DNA of 64,000 nt, taken from contig JAROAZ010000001.1 in NCBI GenBank assembly GCA_029432775.1, positions 620,001 to 684,000 on the forward strand, given 5' to 3'. This stretch comes from Pontiellaceae bacterium B12227. Its GTDB lineage: Bacteria > Verrucomicrobiota > Kiritimatiellia > Kiritimatiellales > Pontiellaceae. The position numbers and the translations under genes are program-made. This document shows positions 9,131 to 18,532 of the stretch, one piece after another. Each line of letters begins with the position of its first letter. Position 1 is the first letter of the stretch. The notes below the pieces were generated by a model. It had not been told where the DNA came from and searched no databases. It was given only the letters and a program-made list of their open reading frames with translations.

Positions 9131-10462
9131 TTATTGCCCTGATGTGCGGGCTTGAACCGAACTTTCGATGGCTTCCATACCTTGGATTCTTATATATTCA
9201 CCTTTGGTCAGACTGGTTATTTTTTTGAAGCGGGCATCCTCTCCTTTTTCATCATCCGTTCGCACAAAATGAATAACATTGATCGAATATTTGTCCTTTT
9301 TCTGACTGCGCTTCCCCAGGCCGCTCGTGGTTGGAACCTTCGGTTTAAATTTCTTACGTGTATTATCGTACGCTTCCAGCACCTCTTTCGGTGTATAGAC
9401 ATAAAATTTGGGATGAGGCGGTTGCGGTTCGTTCGGAAAGTAGATTCTCACACGATGCCGATCCTGATTACTATTCGGCAGCACCCTTGGCGCTTCCCCC
9501 TTTTGTCGCCGGAGATCATTATCTTCTTTGAATCTTATTTTGGACTCCGCAACTTTCTCCTTCCAGCGAACCCACTTGGATTCGCTCCATTGATCAGCAT
9601 CGTCTATCTTTTGAGCAAGAAATCCCCACGAGCAGGAAAGTACAAAAATCGAATCCGCCTGTTGCTCCATGGCCCGCATCATGGGGCGCGCCCAATATCC
9701 GACATTACTTTTCAAAGGCTCTATTTCGTTATTCCCCGAAATGCTGATCCCCCCCGCCCCTAGTGTCTTCGGGCCATAGTCTTTATCCCCCATATTCTTC
9801 GTGACCGCATTCAGCGGTTCAAGCCATCGTTCCACCTTGGCAACGTTCCCTCGACTGGCGGGAACCAGATCCGGAAACAGGGTGTAGTCGCCGCCGCCAT
9901 ACACTGCAATATTGAATAGAACCGTCGGATTCAATCCTCCCAGAATCCGTACCAACTCGGATTTAATAATGGTATAGGCTGGAATCCCGCCGATTTCGTC
10001 AACCATCATATCGCCGGATGCATCGAGGATGATAAATACTTTTTCGCCCTTGCCCTTGATGCCAAACAGCTCGATCTCCGGCATGGAGAAACCGAGACCG
10101 CCCGCGCCCCCGAGCCCATCACCGGCCGCCGAACCTAGACCACCCTTCACGCCGGTAATTTCCGGCATCTTGATATCGGGCATGTTCTGGTTCATTTTGG
10201 GCTGCACCACAATCCGTTTTCGAAGCTTCGGCTTCTGCGTCTTCTTCTTTTTGATATTAACCGGCACCTGCAACTTTTTCAGTTGCATCTTCGGTCGATT
10301 CACCGGCTTGGCCTCAAACTTATTGTCTTCCTTTTGGATCACAGTCACCGCCACAAAGGATAAGGCAACAACAATCAATATCGCGTGAATCCCCAGACTC
10401 ACCAGCGCTGCGCTGGATTTTGCGTGGTTTGCAAAAAAACGTTTCTTAGGTTTAGCGCTCAT
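9131..10462 (-). CDS. Inner-membrane protein with TonB-like N-terminus and VWA-like domain
   Basis: The protein has 443 residues. A positively charged N-terminus precedes one membrane segment (residues about 21-43, ALVSLGIHAILIVVALSFVA). A Lys/Pro-rich periplasmic stretch (NIKKKKTQKPKLRKRIVVQP) resembles TonB or energy-transducer linkers, followed by a Gly-rich hinge. The VWA-like core starts at VFIILDASGDMM; the usual MIDAS DxSxS reads DASGD, so metal binding may be altered. The rest is charged and ends in a beta-rich segment (KITSLTKGEYIRIQG). The function is unknown. It sits between the propeller hydrolases and the second GH95 gene, which suggests a role in surface handling of the same polysaccharide. 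Confidence 0.65.
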   Translation of the reverse strand: MSAKPKKRFFANHAKSSAALVSLGIHAILIVVALSFVAVTVIQKEDNKFEAKPVNRPKMQLKKLQVPVNIKKKKTQKPKLRKRIVVQPKMNQNMPDIKMPEITGVKGGLGSAAGDGLGGAGGLGFSMPEIELFGIKGKGEKVFIILDASGDMMVDEIGGIPAYTIIKSELVRILGGLNPTVLFNIAVYGGGDYTLFPDLVPASRGNVAKVERWLEPLNAVTKNMGDKDYGPKTLGAGGISISGNNEIEPLKSNVGYWARPMMRAMEQQADSIFVLSCSWGFLAQKIDDADQWSESKWVRWKEKVAESKIRFKEDNDLRRQKGEAPRVLPNSNQDRHRVRIYFPNEPQPPHPKFYVYTPKEVLEAYDNTRKKFKPKVPTTSGLGKRSQKKDKYSINVIHFVRTDDEKGEDARFKKITSLTKGEYIRIQGMEAIESSVQARTSGQ

Positions 10463-10492
10463 AATTTCGTTTCCCCTTTCAAATGCATTGCG

Positions 10493-12790
10493 CTACATGG
10501 TTTGTAACAAAATGGATTCCCCTTTTTTCAGATCGATTATCCAACGTTTCTGAGCGCGCGGACCTTCGACCAACTTCATGCCGATCGTGCGGTCGGCCTT
10601 GAACTTGGCCATATCCGTCTGCAGCACCAGGGGTTCACCGGCCAAACTTGTAATGCGGATCCACTGCGTCTCTCCGCCTTTGCGTTCGGCGGAAACCAGA
10701 AAGGCGCCTTCGGTACGCAGGTGGTGGTAGGTTGCATCGGCCCAGCGGTCGGGCATGGCCGGGAACACGCGCACGACGCCGTCCCAGCTTTGGATCAGCA
10801 TATAGCCGATGCTTTCAACGGAGGAGAGCGGGGTTTCAATCACCGGCCCGCCGCCTTCGGCATACATCGAATTCCACATGATGCCCACCTTCTTATTGCC
10901 CCACCCTTCGGCGGTGTCTCCGATGCCCTGCAGGCCGGCACCCAGCACGGAATCGAGCATGCCGTCGAGCTGCTTCACCGCACGGTTGCCATCGCCCAGC
11001 GTGGCAAACATGGCCGCCGAACCTGTGTAGGAATAGGAGGCGAGCGCACTCGGCATACTCAGCCATCGCTCAACTGACGTGCGGAACAGCGCTTCGGCCT
11101 CCGGCCCCTGGTCGGGGTTGATGGTATGCAACGGATAGAGCGCAAGCAGATGGGAATAGTGACGGTGCGAAAAGTTGTACTCTTCCTGGTCACTGATTTT
11201 CAGCCCATATTCACCGACCGGCAACGGCAGTAGATTATCAAGGATCTTATCCCAGGTGTCGATATCAGGATCATCGATATCCAGCTCATGGCTGAGTTCA
11301 ATGAGCGTCTGAAGCCCCCAACGGAAAAGCTGATGTGCATAGTTGGTGTCGCGCAACAGGCCCGGTTTATTCTCCTTGGGTTTATGGTCGTTGTATTCGG
11401 GAGAAATCATTAGCGGAAGACGGATGGTGCCGTCTTCATCCATCTCCATCACCTGAAGATAATAGTTCATGTTGCGCTTAAGGATGGGGAAAAGATTGCG
11501 GGCAACCTGCTCATCCATGCTGTAGCGGTAGTAACGCCAATAGTTCTGCAGTACCCAGGTGAGATTGCCCAGTTCCTTTGTGGTGCCGTCGCAACGCTGC
11601 AAGTTATAGGTCGAGGTGCGGCTCTTGCTGTAGGCATCGGGATTATCCGGCGAACCCAGCTTCCCCGTTTTATGAAAATGGTCGATGGCCGTGAGCATCG
11701 AACGGCCGACATCCAACCGGTTCCCGCTGAATGTGGGAAAATAGGAAAGCTGCACATTGAGGTTCCACCAGGTGCCCGGCCAGCCGCACTGCGTGAACCA
11801 TGGCCCCATGTTGTCGGTAATGATTGGAACATCGGCACGTGATGCCCCGCCGAATTTGTAAATCTGCAGCCAGTAAAACTGCTCCCAACGCGGATCATTC
11901 GGCAGTGCAACATAAGCCTGCGCCATATAGTCGTGCCACCACTGGCGATGCCGCTGTTCGAGCTTTTCCATGCCATCGGCACGTGCACTGTTCACGGCAT
12001 CGACCGCCTGTTTGACGGCCTGAGAAATATTGTCGTCCTGGCTCAGACCGGGGTTAAACACCTTGCCAACCGATAACAGAAACAGGTTTTCCCCCTTTGC
12101 GGCAGGAAGGTTCACGAAGGCGGTAGCATGTGCTCCGTGTTTCGTGAGCGGCTGGATCACCACGGTGATGTCGCCGACTTGTTCACGATACGGTTTCGGT
12201 GGTAGATGTTTTGGTTCAATGGTGGCCACGTCGGTTTGAGAATGAAAAATACGGCCGCTAATGGCCCACTGCTCGGCCAGGTCGAACGCAAGGCCGGCCT
12301 CTCCGCCGGTACTGCTGGATTCAATGACCACCACGTTGGAGTCGCGTTCGATGAAGGAACGCCATTCGATGGAACCCAGATCCGTTTCAATGGCGCCGCG
12401 TGCCTCGGCATTCCAGATATCGAGACGCATCGCTTCCTTTGTCACGCCTCCGGCCGGCTTAAGCACAATGTTGCCGATCGGAACGCGCGGGATGGACCAG
12501 TCGATACCGGGAATATGATATTCAGCAGCGACATCGGTGCGGCCCAGTTCCCAACGCAGAACCCAGTCATCGCCCGGCATGCGGTAAACCGATGCCCCCG
12601 TAAGGCCGTTGGCAATAAAGGCACTCTCGCCCCAGAGTTCCCCGATGCCGTTCGTCCATACCAGGTCGCTTTTGGCCAAATGGTGTTGCCAATCGATTTT
12701 CGGCTCCGACGGATTTGAAAAGTCTGCATTTCCAAACATCGGAAAAACCGATGCCGCCAAGATCAAACTGTTCAGTCCCATACGTTTCAT
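10493..12790 (-). CDS. GH95-like glycosidase, second copy
   Basis: The protein has 765 residues and is a paralogue of the 4457-6781 product over its whole length. Shared motifs include ANGLTGASVYRMPGDDWVLR, GWPGTWWNLNVQLSYFPTF, MISPEYNDHKP, HRHYSHLLALYPLHTI and YAEGGGPVIETPLSSVESIG. A notable difference is that the motif YAEDGG of the first copy reads YAEGGG here. The Asp that aligns best with the GH95 catalytic base is therefore replaced by Gly, or the acid has shifted to the preceding Glu. It may have lost activity or changed specificity. A signal peptide precedes NADFSNPSEPKIDWQ. A palindromic operator-like site lies about 90 bp upstream of the start. Confidence 0.82.
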   Translation of the reverse strand: MKRMGLNSLILAASVFPMFGNADFSNPSEPKIDWQHHLAKSDLVWTNGIGELWGESAFIANGLTGASVYRMPGDDWVLRWELGRTDVAAEYHIPGIDWSIPRVPIGNIVLKPAGGVTKEAMRLDIWNAEARGAIETDLGSIEWRSFIERDSNVVVIESSSTGGEAGLAFDLAEQWAISGRIFHSQTDVATIEPKHLPPKPYREQVGDITVVIQPLTKHGAHATAFVNLPAAKGENLFLLSVGKVFNPGLSQDDNISQAVKQAVDAVNSARADGMEKLEQRHRQWWHDYMAQAYVALPNDPRWEQFYWLQIYKFGGASRADVPIITDNMGPWFTQCGWPGTWWNLNVQLSYFPTFSGNRLDVGRSMLTAIDHFHKTGKLGSPDNPDAYSKSRTSTYNLQRCDGTTKELGNLTWVLQNYWRYYRYSMDEQVARNLFPILKRNMNYYLQVMEMDEDGTIRLPLMISPEYNDHKPKENKPGLLRDTNYAHQLFRWGLQTLIELSHELDIDDPDIDTWDKILDNLLPLPVGEYGLKISDQEEYNFSHRHYSHLLALYPLHTINPDQGPEAEALFRTSVERWLSMPSALASYSYTGSAAMFATLGDGNRAVKQLDGMLDSVLGAGLQGIGDTAEGWGNKKVGIMWNSMYAEGGGPVIETPLSSVESIGYMLIQSWDGVVRVFPAMPDRWADATYHHLRTEGAFLVSAERKGGETQWIRITSLAGEPLVLQTDMAKFKADRTIGMKLVEGPRAQKRWIIDLKKGESILLQTM

Positions 12791-12881
12791 AAAAATCCTT
12801 CTTCATTTCATCAGCTGACGGAAAACCTATAGATTCCCGCAGTCAAAAGCGAGACCCGAATAAATCGTATTATTTTATTAG

Positions 12882-12895
12882 TATACGGTCGTATA
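12882..12895. promoter_or_regulatory. Perfect 14-bp palindrome, possible operator
   Basis: TATACG-GT-CGTATA is a perfect inverted repeat in the 177-bp AT-rich gap upstream of the second GH95-like gene, about 90 bp before its ATG. Its length and position fit a dimeric repressor or activator site controlling the glycosidase block. No regulator gene is adjacent, and the assignment is an inference from position and symmetry only. Confidence 0.3.
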
Positions 12896-12967
12896 TTCGA
12901 TTACTGGACATGGAAACTGCAGATAACCTAATACGGTTCCATTTTTATTACCGTCAACATGAGCTAT

Positions 12968-15900
12968 CTACTGAATTTCCGCCTCGACCGTGAAGAAACC
13001 GTTGGATGGGGTCAGATCGACCTCAAGTGTATCCAGCGGCGGGGTCAATGCATTCGTCCAATTGCGGGCAACGGTCCAGTTGACCAGATCCTGACTTTTC
13101 CAAACCTTGTAAAGAACGCCGGTGGCGCTCGGCCACGCGATCTGGATTTTTCCAGAAGTTGGAAGCGTACCGTCGATGCCGAACCTGGATTCCGGATCGT
13201 CGGGATCGGTGCCTAATGCAATTTCCTGCGCATCGGTCAGTCCGTCGCCGTCGCTATCGGTATGATTCACACGGCCCGGAGAGCCGCCGGTTGTGGCCGA
13301 CGCGCTCCAGTTTGCTGGATCATTGCCATAGTGATGCAGCACAATGCGTTCGAGGGAGTGCCCCTGCCCATCCAAAATCAGCGGCCATGGGGCTTTCTTT
13401 TTATACGTTACCCGATCCGTCAGAATGAAAGGAACAAAGCCAGTCGGCTCAATGGTGCCCGGACGGTACAACTTTACGGACTCGCCCTGGTTATCCAGCA
13501 ATCCCGTCCATGGACCAAATACCTGAACCTTGGCGGGAAGTGCCGGGAGTGCCGCGCGAAGCGCGGTTTCGCTCATTCCTGAAAGCAGCACGATTCCATG
13601 AGGAGGAACCACCTGATTTTCGGGAAACTCATACTCAACCGCAGAACTTATTTTCCAGGTACTGGTTGGATTTGTTGCATCATAAAGCTTCACCGGCTGA
13701 TCGGTAATATTCACGAGCTCCACGTATTCCGGACCGTTCGTGGGATTCACCATGATTTCACTAATGACCATAGGACCGACCAGCGGATAGGTATTTTCCT
13801 CCGCCGGGGTCTGAGATCGGAGTGAGGGAAAATCCACTCCACCATCTGAACGCTCATAGCGGCCAAACGGCACCTCTTGCGCCGCTGCACCAAAGTCAAC
13901 CGAGTCGATATAGGAAAGCAGGTTGGTGCCGGAAATCACGGAGAGTGTTGCGTCGTCCCCGAGTTCGCTAAAGGCAAATCCAAGTTGCGTCTCGGTAAAG
14001 GTCAGATAACTATTTCCCGGGATCTGGGTTCCGCCGGGAATGGTGTATCGGGTCAGGTTCGTGGCGGAATCACTGAGATGCCATCCGCCGATATTCACCG
14101 CCGATGCGCCGGCATTGTAGAGCTCGATCCAATCTTCCCCGAGATCGCTATGGGAAAGAATCTCATTAATCACAACGGCGGCAGACATTCCATCGCGCCC
14201 CGGTGAACCATGATATTCCCGACTCGATCTCCAGGAGGATTCATTTCCAAGATAGTCATTTTTTTCAGGTTGGGTTCCGGGAGCCGCGAGCGGGGTGTTC
14301 AATTCAAGACTACTCCCCCCTCCATCCGCCCGGCTCGGCCAGAACCCTCCATCATCATATGAAAAATCCATGATCTGAACATTGTTCGAGGCAAATAACA
14401 TAAGCGACTCGCCACCGTTGTCCAGCTTTTCAGATGGAATCCACTGTCCCAGCACATGGATCTCCGGAAAGTACCAGGGTGAAACAGGATCCTGATACCG
14501 ACTTTCGAACCGGTCGGCATTGCGAACCACCACTCCATATCCATTAGGAGCAATGGATGTTCCGGGAGCAAAGGTGTGATGAATGCCGGCGGTAATGCTG
14601 ACACCCGAAAGATCTACCCGCTTATTCGACGGGTTATGAAACTCGATAAATTCATAATCATCCGACCCGTCCGGATTATAGTGAATCTCACTCATCACCA
14701 GATTATCTATTGCTGCAGCCTCGCGACCCTCAATCACAAAAGCGGCTTCGGTGAGTGCGGACCAGGTGGCGCCATCCCACGAACGGGCCTTAACGACCGT
14801 GTCCTCATCCAAAATAATATCTGAACCGCCCCCTCCCCCTCCACTACCAAACCGATGGGCGAACAACTCCATATCAAAGCTCATATCCGAACTGGTTCCG
14901 CTGTACTGATGAACCTCTACGGCAATCACATTATCGCCATTGACCAGCGGGGACGGATTAATATCAAAGGGATAATAGGTGGTTTCCCCCGCTCCGCCAG
15001 CAACCGAATCCGCCGGACTCAGATAAGAGACCGAGCCCGGAAGTATGCGTGTCCGGGCGGCTTCACTTCCATTTATGTAAACCACCGCACCATCATCGAC
15101 TCTGAGATTCAGTGTCAGACTGCTGATGGCAGCAGCATCCTTCACAGCGGGAATCGTGTGGCGAAAATACGTGGTAATATATTTGTTCTCGGAGTCGGGG
15201 CCATACCCGACCACCGTGGCCTCGCCGCCATCGCCATAACCCAGCTCACCCGGCCCGGATGCCCAGCCACTATCATTAAACCCGCTTTCCGACCACGCCG
15301 TTCCCTGATCGGAGCCGTCATCGAGATAGTTCCAGACGGCCCCTTTTTGAATCAGCGTTTCACCGGAAGCCGTGCTCAGCGTCAACGCAGCGGGAGAAAT
15401 GCCACCACCCGGCAGACGCGGGTCCGACCCATCGAGCGTGTAATAAACCGTTGCCGGCTCATTCATCGCCAACTGAAATCCTTCCGGAACCTCGCCGCCA
15501 TGCTGACTGAATACGGGGGCGGCCAGCGAAGGATATAGGCCGGCTTGTCGACAGCGTTCAACCACCTGATCCGTAATCTGAGGAATTTGACTCGAAATAT
15601 AGTTATTCTTTTTTATCGTCCACACATCCGGAGTCGACAGATTGTACCCACTCGGGCTCTCGCCGATCTTCATGTTTTTCCATCGTGCAATTTCCGCAAT
15701 GATCGAGGTCTCGAGCACATCGCCCCACTCATTCAGCCGAGCCGTGTTCCGCGCGGGCGTAAACGCCCCTCCATTAAAGAAATTTTTGTGAATACGATCC
15801 GCAATCAGCATTTTAAAGTCCGGATGATTCTCTTCGAGCAGTTGTGCATACGTGCCATCCACCCCATCCAAAACATCCTCATTATCATGCGAGACCGCAT

Positions 15901-18493
15901 TGCGCAGAAATCCGTCCGCATCGTTCATCTGAAACTTGAATCCGCTACCGGCCGCCACGGGACCGACCGTTCGTGTTTCCAACTCGGCGGCGCCGCCAAA
16001 GGTCACGAGCAGGAAATCGGTGTAGTTGGTCACGTTGAGAAATGGGCTGACCGCATAAAAATCAGACGCCAGGGCTTTTACATTTTCCCAGGCCGAACCA
16101 TCTCCATCATAGACCGTCCCCGGAGAATAGGCTCCTCCTCCGCGGTTCGCAGCAATACTCTCATAGTCCTCTTTTTCACCACCAAGATACTCAGCGCTCA
16201 TTGCGGCATCCCACCGCTCGCGCAAATGATACTGTCCCCAGTAGGTTCCGTTTAAATAGACATGCACATATCGTCCATGTGTACAAAGATGCCCCATCTC
16301 CAGCAAGGTGTCGTCGACAAACCGGTTGGCCATATAGAATCCGCGCTGCCACATATCATGCCCGCCCGTGCGCAAATCGAGGCGGTCAAATTTCTGTACC
16401 GGTTGCACGCCGTGCTCATATCCGGCAAACAGCGGGTAGTTCAGCTTGGAAGCACCATAGTCACTACGAAAATAAAGGCGCATATTCCGTTTCTCAAAAT
16501 TCGTCACATAATTTCCGAAACGCGCCATCCCGCAATCTTCCTGCGTATTGCCGGACTCAAAACCAATCAGCTCCACCGAGCAGGGCTGTTCGCTGCGCAT
16601 AATATCCCCCTGGGAAACCAGCGAGATCGTCGGGATGGCCACCAGGGAGTCCGCCATCTTCGGGCCATAAACCGGATCCTGGGTAATGCTGGAATCCATC
16701 ACCTCCGAGGCGATCACATCGCTTCGAAAAATATAGGTGTGCGTATCCACATCCGTCGGAGCATAGTTCGGTTTAAACGCTGCGGCCCGTAAGATGGTCG
16801 TCCTATCGATTGGAATGGGACTGTTCCAGACATACCCCGAACTCGCTGTCGGCTCCGTTCCATCGAGGGTATAACGAACCTGCGCTCCATCGGTGGGCGT
16901 GGTGATGGTCACAGAGATGGGCGCGTCGTAGAATCCGCGATCCACATCAAACGAGGTATCCTTTACAAAGCCCAGATAGCTCTCTTCATTTTCTGATCCG
17001 GGCGTAGGAACCAGCAGATAGCCCAGCTCAGTCAGTCCGGAACCGTATCCGTAGGAGATCCCGTTTTTTTGACCGACAAACTCCGAGCCAAATTCGGAAA
17101 CCACCGTGGTGCCATCCGGTTTCACCAGCGCCAGATACTCGCCCCCGGCCTTTAGGCTGTAATTGGCGTGCAGCACCGACCCCGCAACGGCGCGGTCTTT
17201 TCCCGAAGCAAAAACAATCAGAAACGAACCGGGGTTTAACGTCACGTCAGGCAGCTGCCACTTCATGAGGTTCAGCGGATCATCCGTCAAATAATAGCCA
17301 TTCAGATTGGCCGCAACCGCCGTCGGATTATTCAGTTCGATCCAATCTGAAGCATCGAGATCTTCATCGAGATAAGATCCATCATTATCGGCCATGAATT
17401 CGGAAATAATCGCTTCGCCCGGCGCAACAACGGTTACACTGCGCACGGCATTCACACTGCCATTCAGGTTGACGGCCGTCAGCGTATACTGCGTGCTGGT
17501 TTGGGGGTTGACCGTTACACTCGTGGTTCCGCTCACATCGGTTCCGTTCAGATCCACCGAAACGACATTGGCCACATCCCAGCTCAATTGCACCGGACTG
17601 CCTGGTTCCACAAGCGAATGGCTACTGTTGAATGCACGAATAAGAGGTTGATCGGACACGCTAATCAGCCGCGGGGCCTGTTTGGTTTCCGAGGGTCGGA
17701 CCACCGTCATCGTATAGGTTGTATTTGCTGTCGGGCCGGGCGTAAGCGTGTAGCTTCCGAGTCCGTTGCCCGCAGTTTGAGCGGTCACATCGCCGATCCC
17801 GTTATCCATCGAAACACTCGTGAAGGCCGGGTTCACCTTCCACGAAAAGGTTACGGACTCGGCGGGGGCAATCGTTTCATGGTCGGCATGAAAATAATCA
17901 AGCGTCGGGGAGACCACCGCAAGGCTCAGTTCAACCGGCCCATCAGCCGAGGCCGGCGCAACGGAACGATAGCGCACGGTGGAAACCACCTCGCCCGGTT
18001 GACCGAACCCGTTATCCGCATAAAGCGTAACACTGAAATCCTCCAGTCGCTCAAAACAGCATTGATCCAACCGACCCCAGACCCGAACCAGATCCAGATC
18101 GTACGACGCTCCGAGATCCAGCATAAAGCGGGATTCTGTCGAAAGTCCGGCCCTGGTGGTCCAAACATCCCCATAGATCTCCAGATCGCCGTCGTAAACC
18201 GAGCTCTCTGCACCATGCTGCCTCTGCTGTGTGGTAGGAGGAACCTGCGCGGAAGCCGAGCCGGCCTGAACGAGATCATTCTGACTGGTTCCATCCGCAT
18301 CCAGTTCGTCGGGAACCGTCCCAAAGGAAAATACCTCGATTTCTCCAATGTGCAGCATGGTATTCGACAGGTCATGCTTCATCACCTCGACGAACCGCGC
18401 ATTGGACGGCAAGAGATCTCCAGCCTCCACCCGTGGAGCAAACAGACTCAAAACAACAATCGATTGTAATGCCAAAAATAATTTTGCTTTCAT
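12968..18493 (-). CDS. Giant secreted CotH / lamin-tail-domain / HEX-C protein
   Basis: The protein has 1841 residues with signal peptide MKAKLFLALQSIVVLSLFAP. Rough domain order: discoidin-like region at 27-185; Ig-like repeats at about 200-355; lamin-tail domain at 360-470 (IISEFMADNDGSYLDEDLDA); chitobiase/HEX-C beta-sandwich at 515-580 (VRYTLDGTEPTASSG); and a CotH kinase-like domain at about 640-1000 (RSDYGASKLNYPLF, FDRLDLRTGGHDMWQRGFYM). These are followed by a second HEX-C motif (VYYTLDGSDPRLPGGG), three more lamin-tail domains near 1268, 1440 and 1575, a calcium-binding DSDGDGLTDAQE motif, and an about 75-residue terminal module. CotH proteins phosphorylate spore-coat proteins in Bacillus; in PVC and Bacteroidetes-type giants they accompany surface display. 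That a kinase reaction occurs here is inference. Confidence 0.8.
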   Translation of the reverse strand: MKAKLFLALQSIVVLSLFAPRVEAGDLLPSNARFVEVMKHDLSNTMLHIGEIEVFSFGTVPDELDADGTSQNDLVQAGSASAQVPPTTQQRQHGAESSVYDGDLEIYGDVWTTRAGLSTESRFMLDLGASYDLDLVRVWGRLDQCCFERLEDFSVTLYADNGFGQPGEVVSTVRYRSVAPASADGPVELSLAVVSPTLDYFHADHETIAPAESVTFSWKVNPAFTSVSMDNGIGDVTAQTAGNGLGSYTLTPGPTANTTYTMTVVRPSETKQAPRLISVSDQPLIRAFNSSHSLVEPGSPVQLSWDVANVVSVDLNGTDVSGTTSVTVNPQTSTQYTLTAVNLNGSVNAVRSVTVVAPGEAIISEFMADNDGSYLDEDLDASDWIELNNPTAVAANLNGYYLTDDPLNLMKWQLPDVTLNPGSFLIVFASGKDRAVAGSVLHANYSLKAGGEYLALVKPDGTTVVSEFGSEFVGQKNGISYGYGSGLTELGYLLVPTPGSENEESYLGFVKDTSFDVDRGFYDAPISVTITTPTDGAQVRYTLDGTEPTASSGYVWNSPIPIDRTTILRAAAFKPNYAPTDVDTHTYIFRSDVIASEVMDSSITQDPVYGPKMADSLVAIPTISLVSQGDIMRSEQPCSVELIGFESGNTQEDCGMARFGNYVTNFEKRNMRLYFRSDYGASKLNYPLFAGYEHGVQPVQKFDRLDLRTGGHDMWQRGFYMANRFVDDTLLEMGHLCTHGRYVHVYLNGTYWGQYHLRERWDAAMSAEYLGGEKEDYESIAANRGGGAYSPGTVYDGDGSAWENVKALASDFYAVSPFLNVTNYTDFLLVTFGGAAELETRTVGPVAAGSGFKFQMNDADGFLRNAVSHDNEDVLDGVDGTYAQLLEENHPDFKMLIADRIHKNFFNGGAFTPARNTARLNEWGDVLETSIIAEIARWKNMKIGESPSGYNLSTPDVWTIKKNNYISSQIPQITDQVVERCRQAGLYPSLAAPVFSQHGGEVPEGFQLAMNEPATVYYTLDGSDPRLPGGGISPAALTLSTASGETLIQKGAVWNYLDDGSDQGTAWSESGFNDSGWASGPGELGYGDGGEATVVGYGPDSENKYITTYFRHTIPAVKDAAAISSLTLNLRVDDGAVVYINGSEAARTRILPGSVSYLSPADSVAGGAGETTYYPFDINPSPLVNGDNVIAVEVHQYSGTSSDMSFDMELFAHRFGSGGGGGGSDIILDEDTVVKARSWDGATWSALTEAAFVIEGREAAAIDNLVMSEIHYNPDGSDDYEFIEFHNPSNKRVDLSGVSITAGIHHTFAPGTSIAPNGYGVVVRNADRFESRYQDPVSPWYFPEIHVLGQWIPSEKLDNGGESLMLFASNNVQIMDFSYDDGGFWPSRADGGGSSLELNTPLAAPGTQPEKNDYLGNESSWRSSREYHGSPGRDGMSAAVVINEILSHSDLGEDWIELYNAGASAVNIGGWHLSDSATNLTRYTIPGGTQIPGNSYLTFTETQLGFAFSELGDDATLSVISGTNLLSYIDSVDFGAAAQEVPFGRYERSDGGVDFPSLRSQTPAEENTYPLVGPMVISEIMVNPTNGPEYVELVNITDQPVKLYDATNPTSTWKISSAVEYEFPENQVVPPHGIVLLSGMSETALRAALPALPAKVQVFGPWTGLLDNQGESVKLYRPGTIEPTGFVPFILTDRVTYKKKAPWPLILDGQGHSLERIVLHHYGNDPANWSASATTGGSPGRVNHTDSDGDGLTDAQEIALGTDPDDPESRFGIDGTLPTSGKIQIAWPSATGVLYKVWKSQDLVNWTVARNWTNALTPPLDTLEVDLTPSNGFFTVEAEIQ

Positions 18494-18532
18494 ATGAAAG
18501 TTTCCTGCATCAGATCGAATGAACAGAATTTT

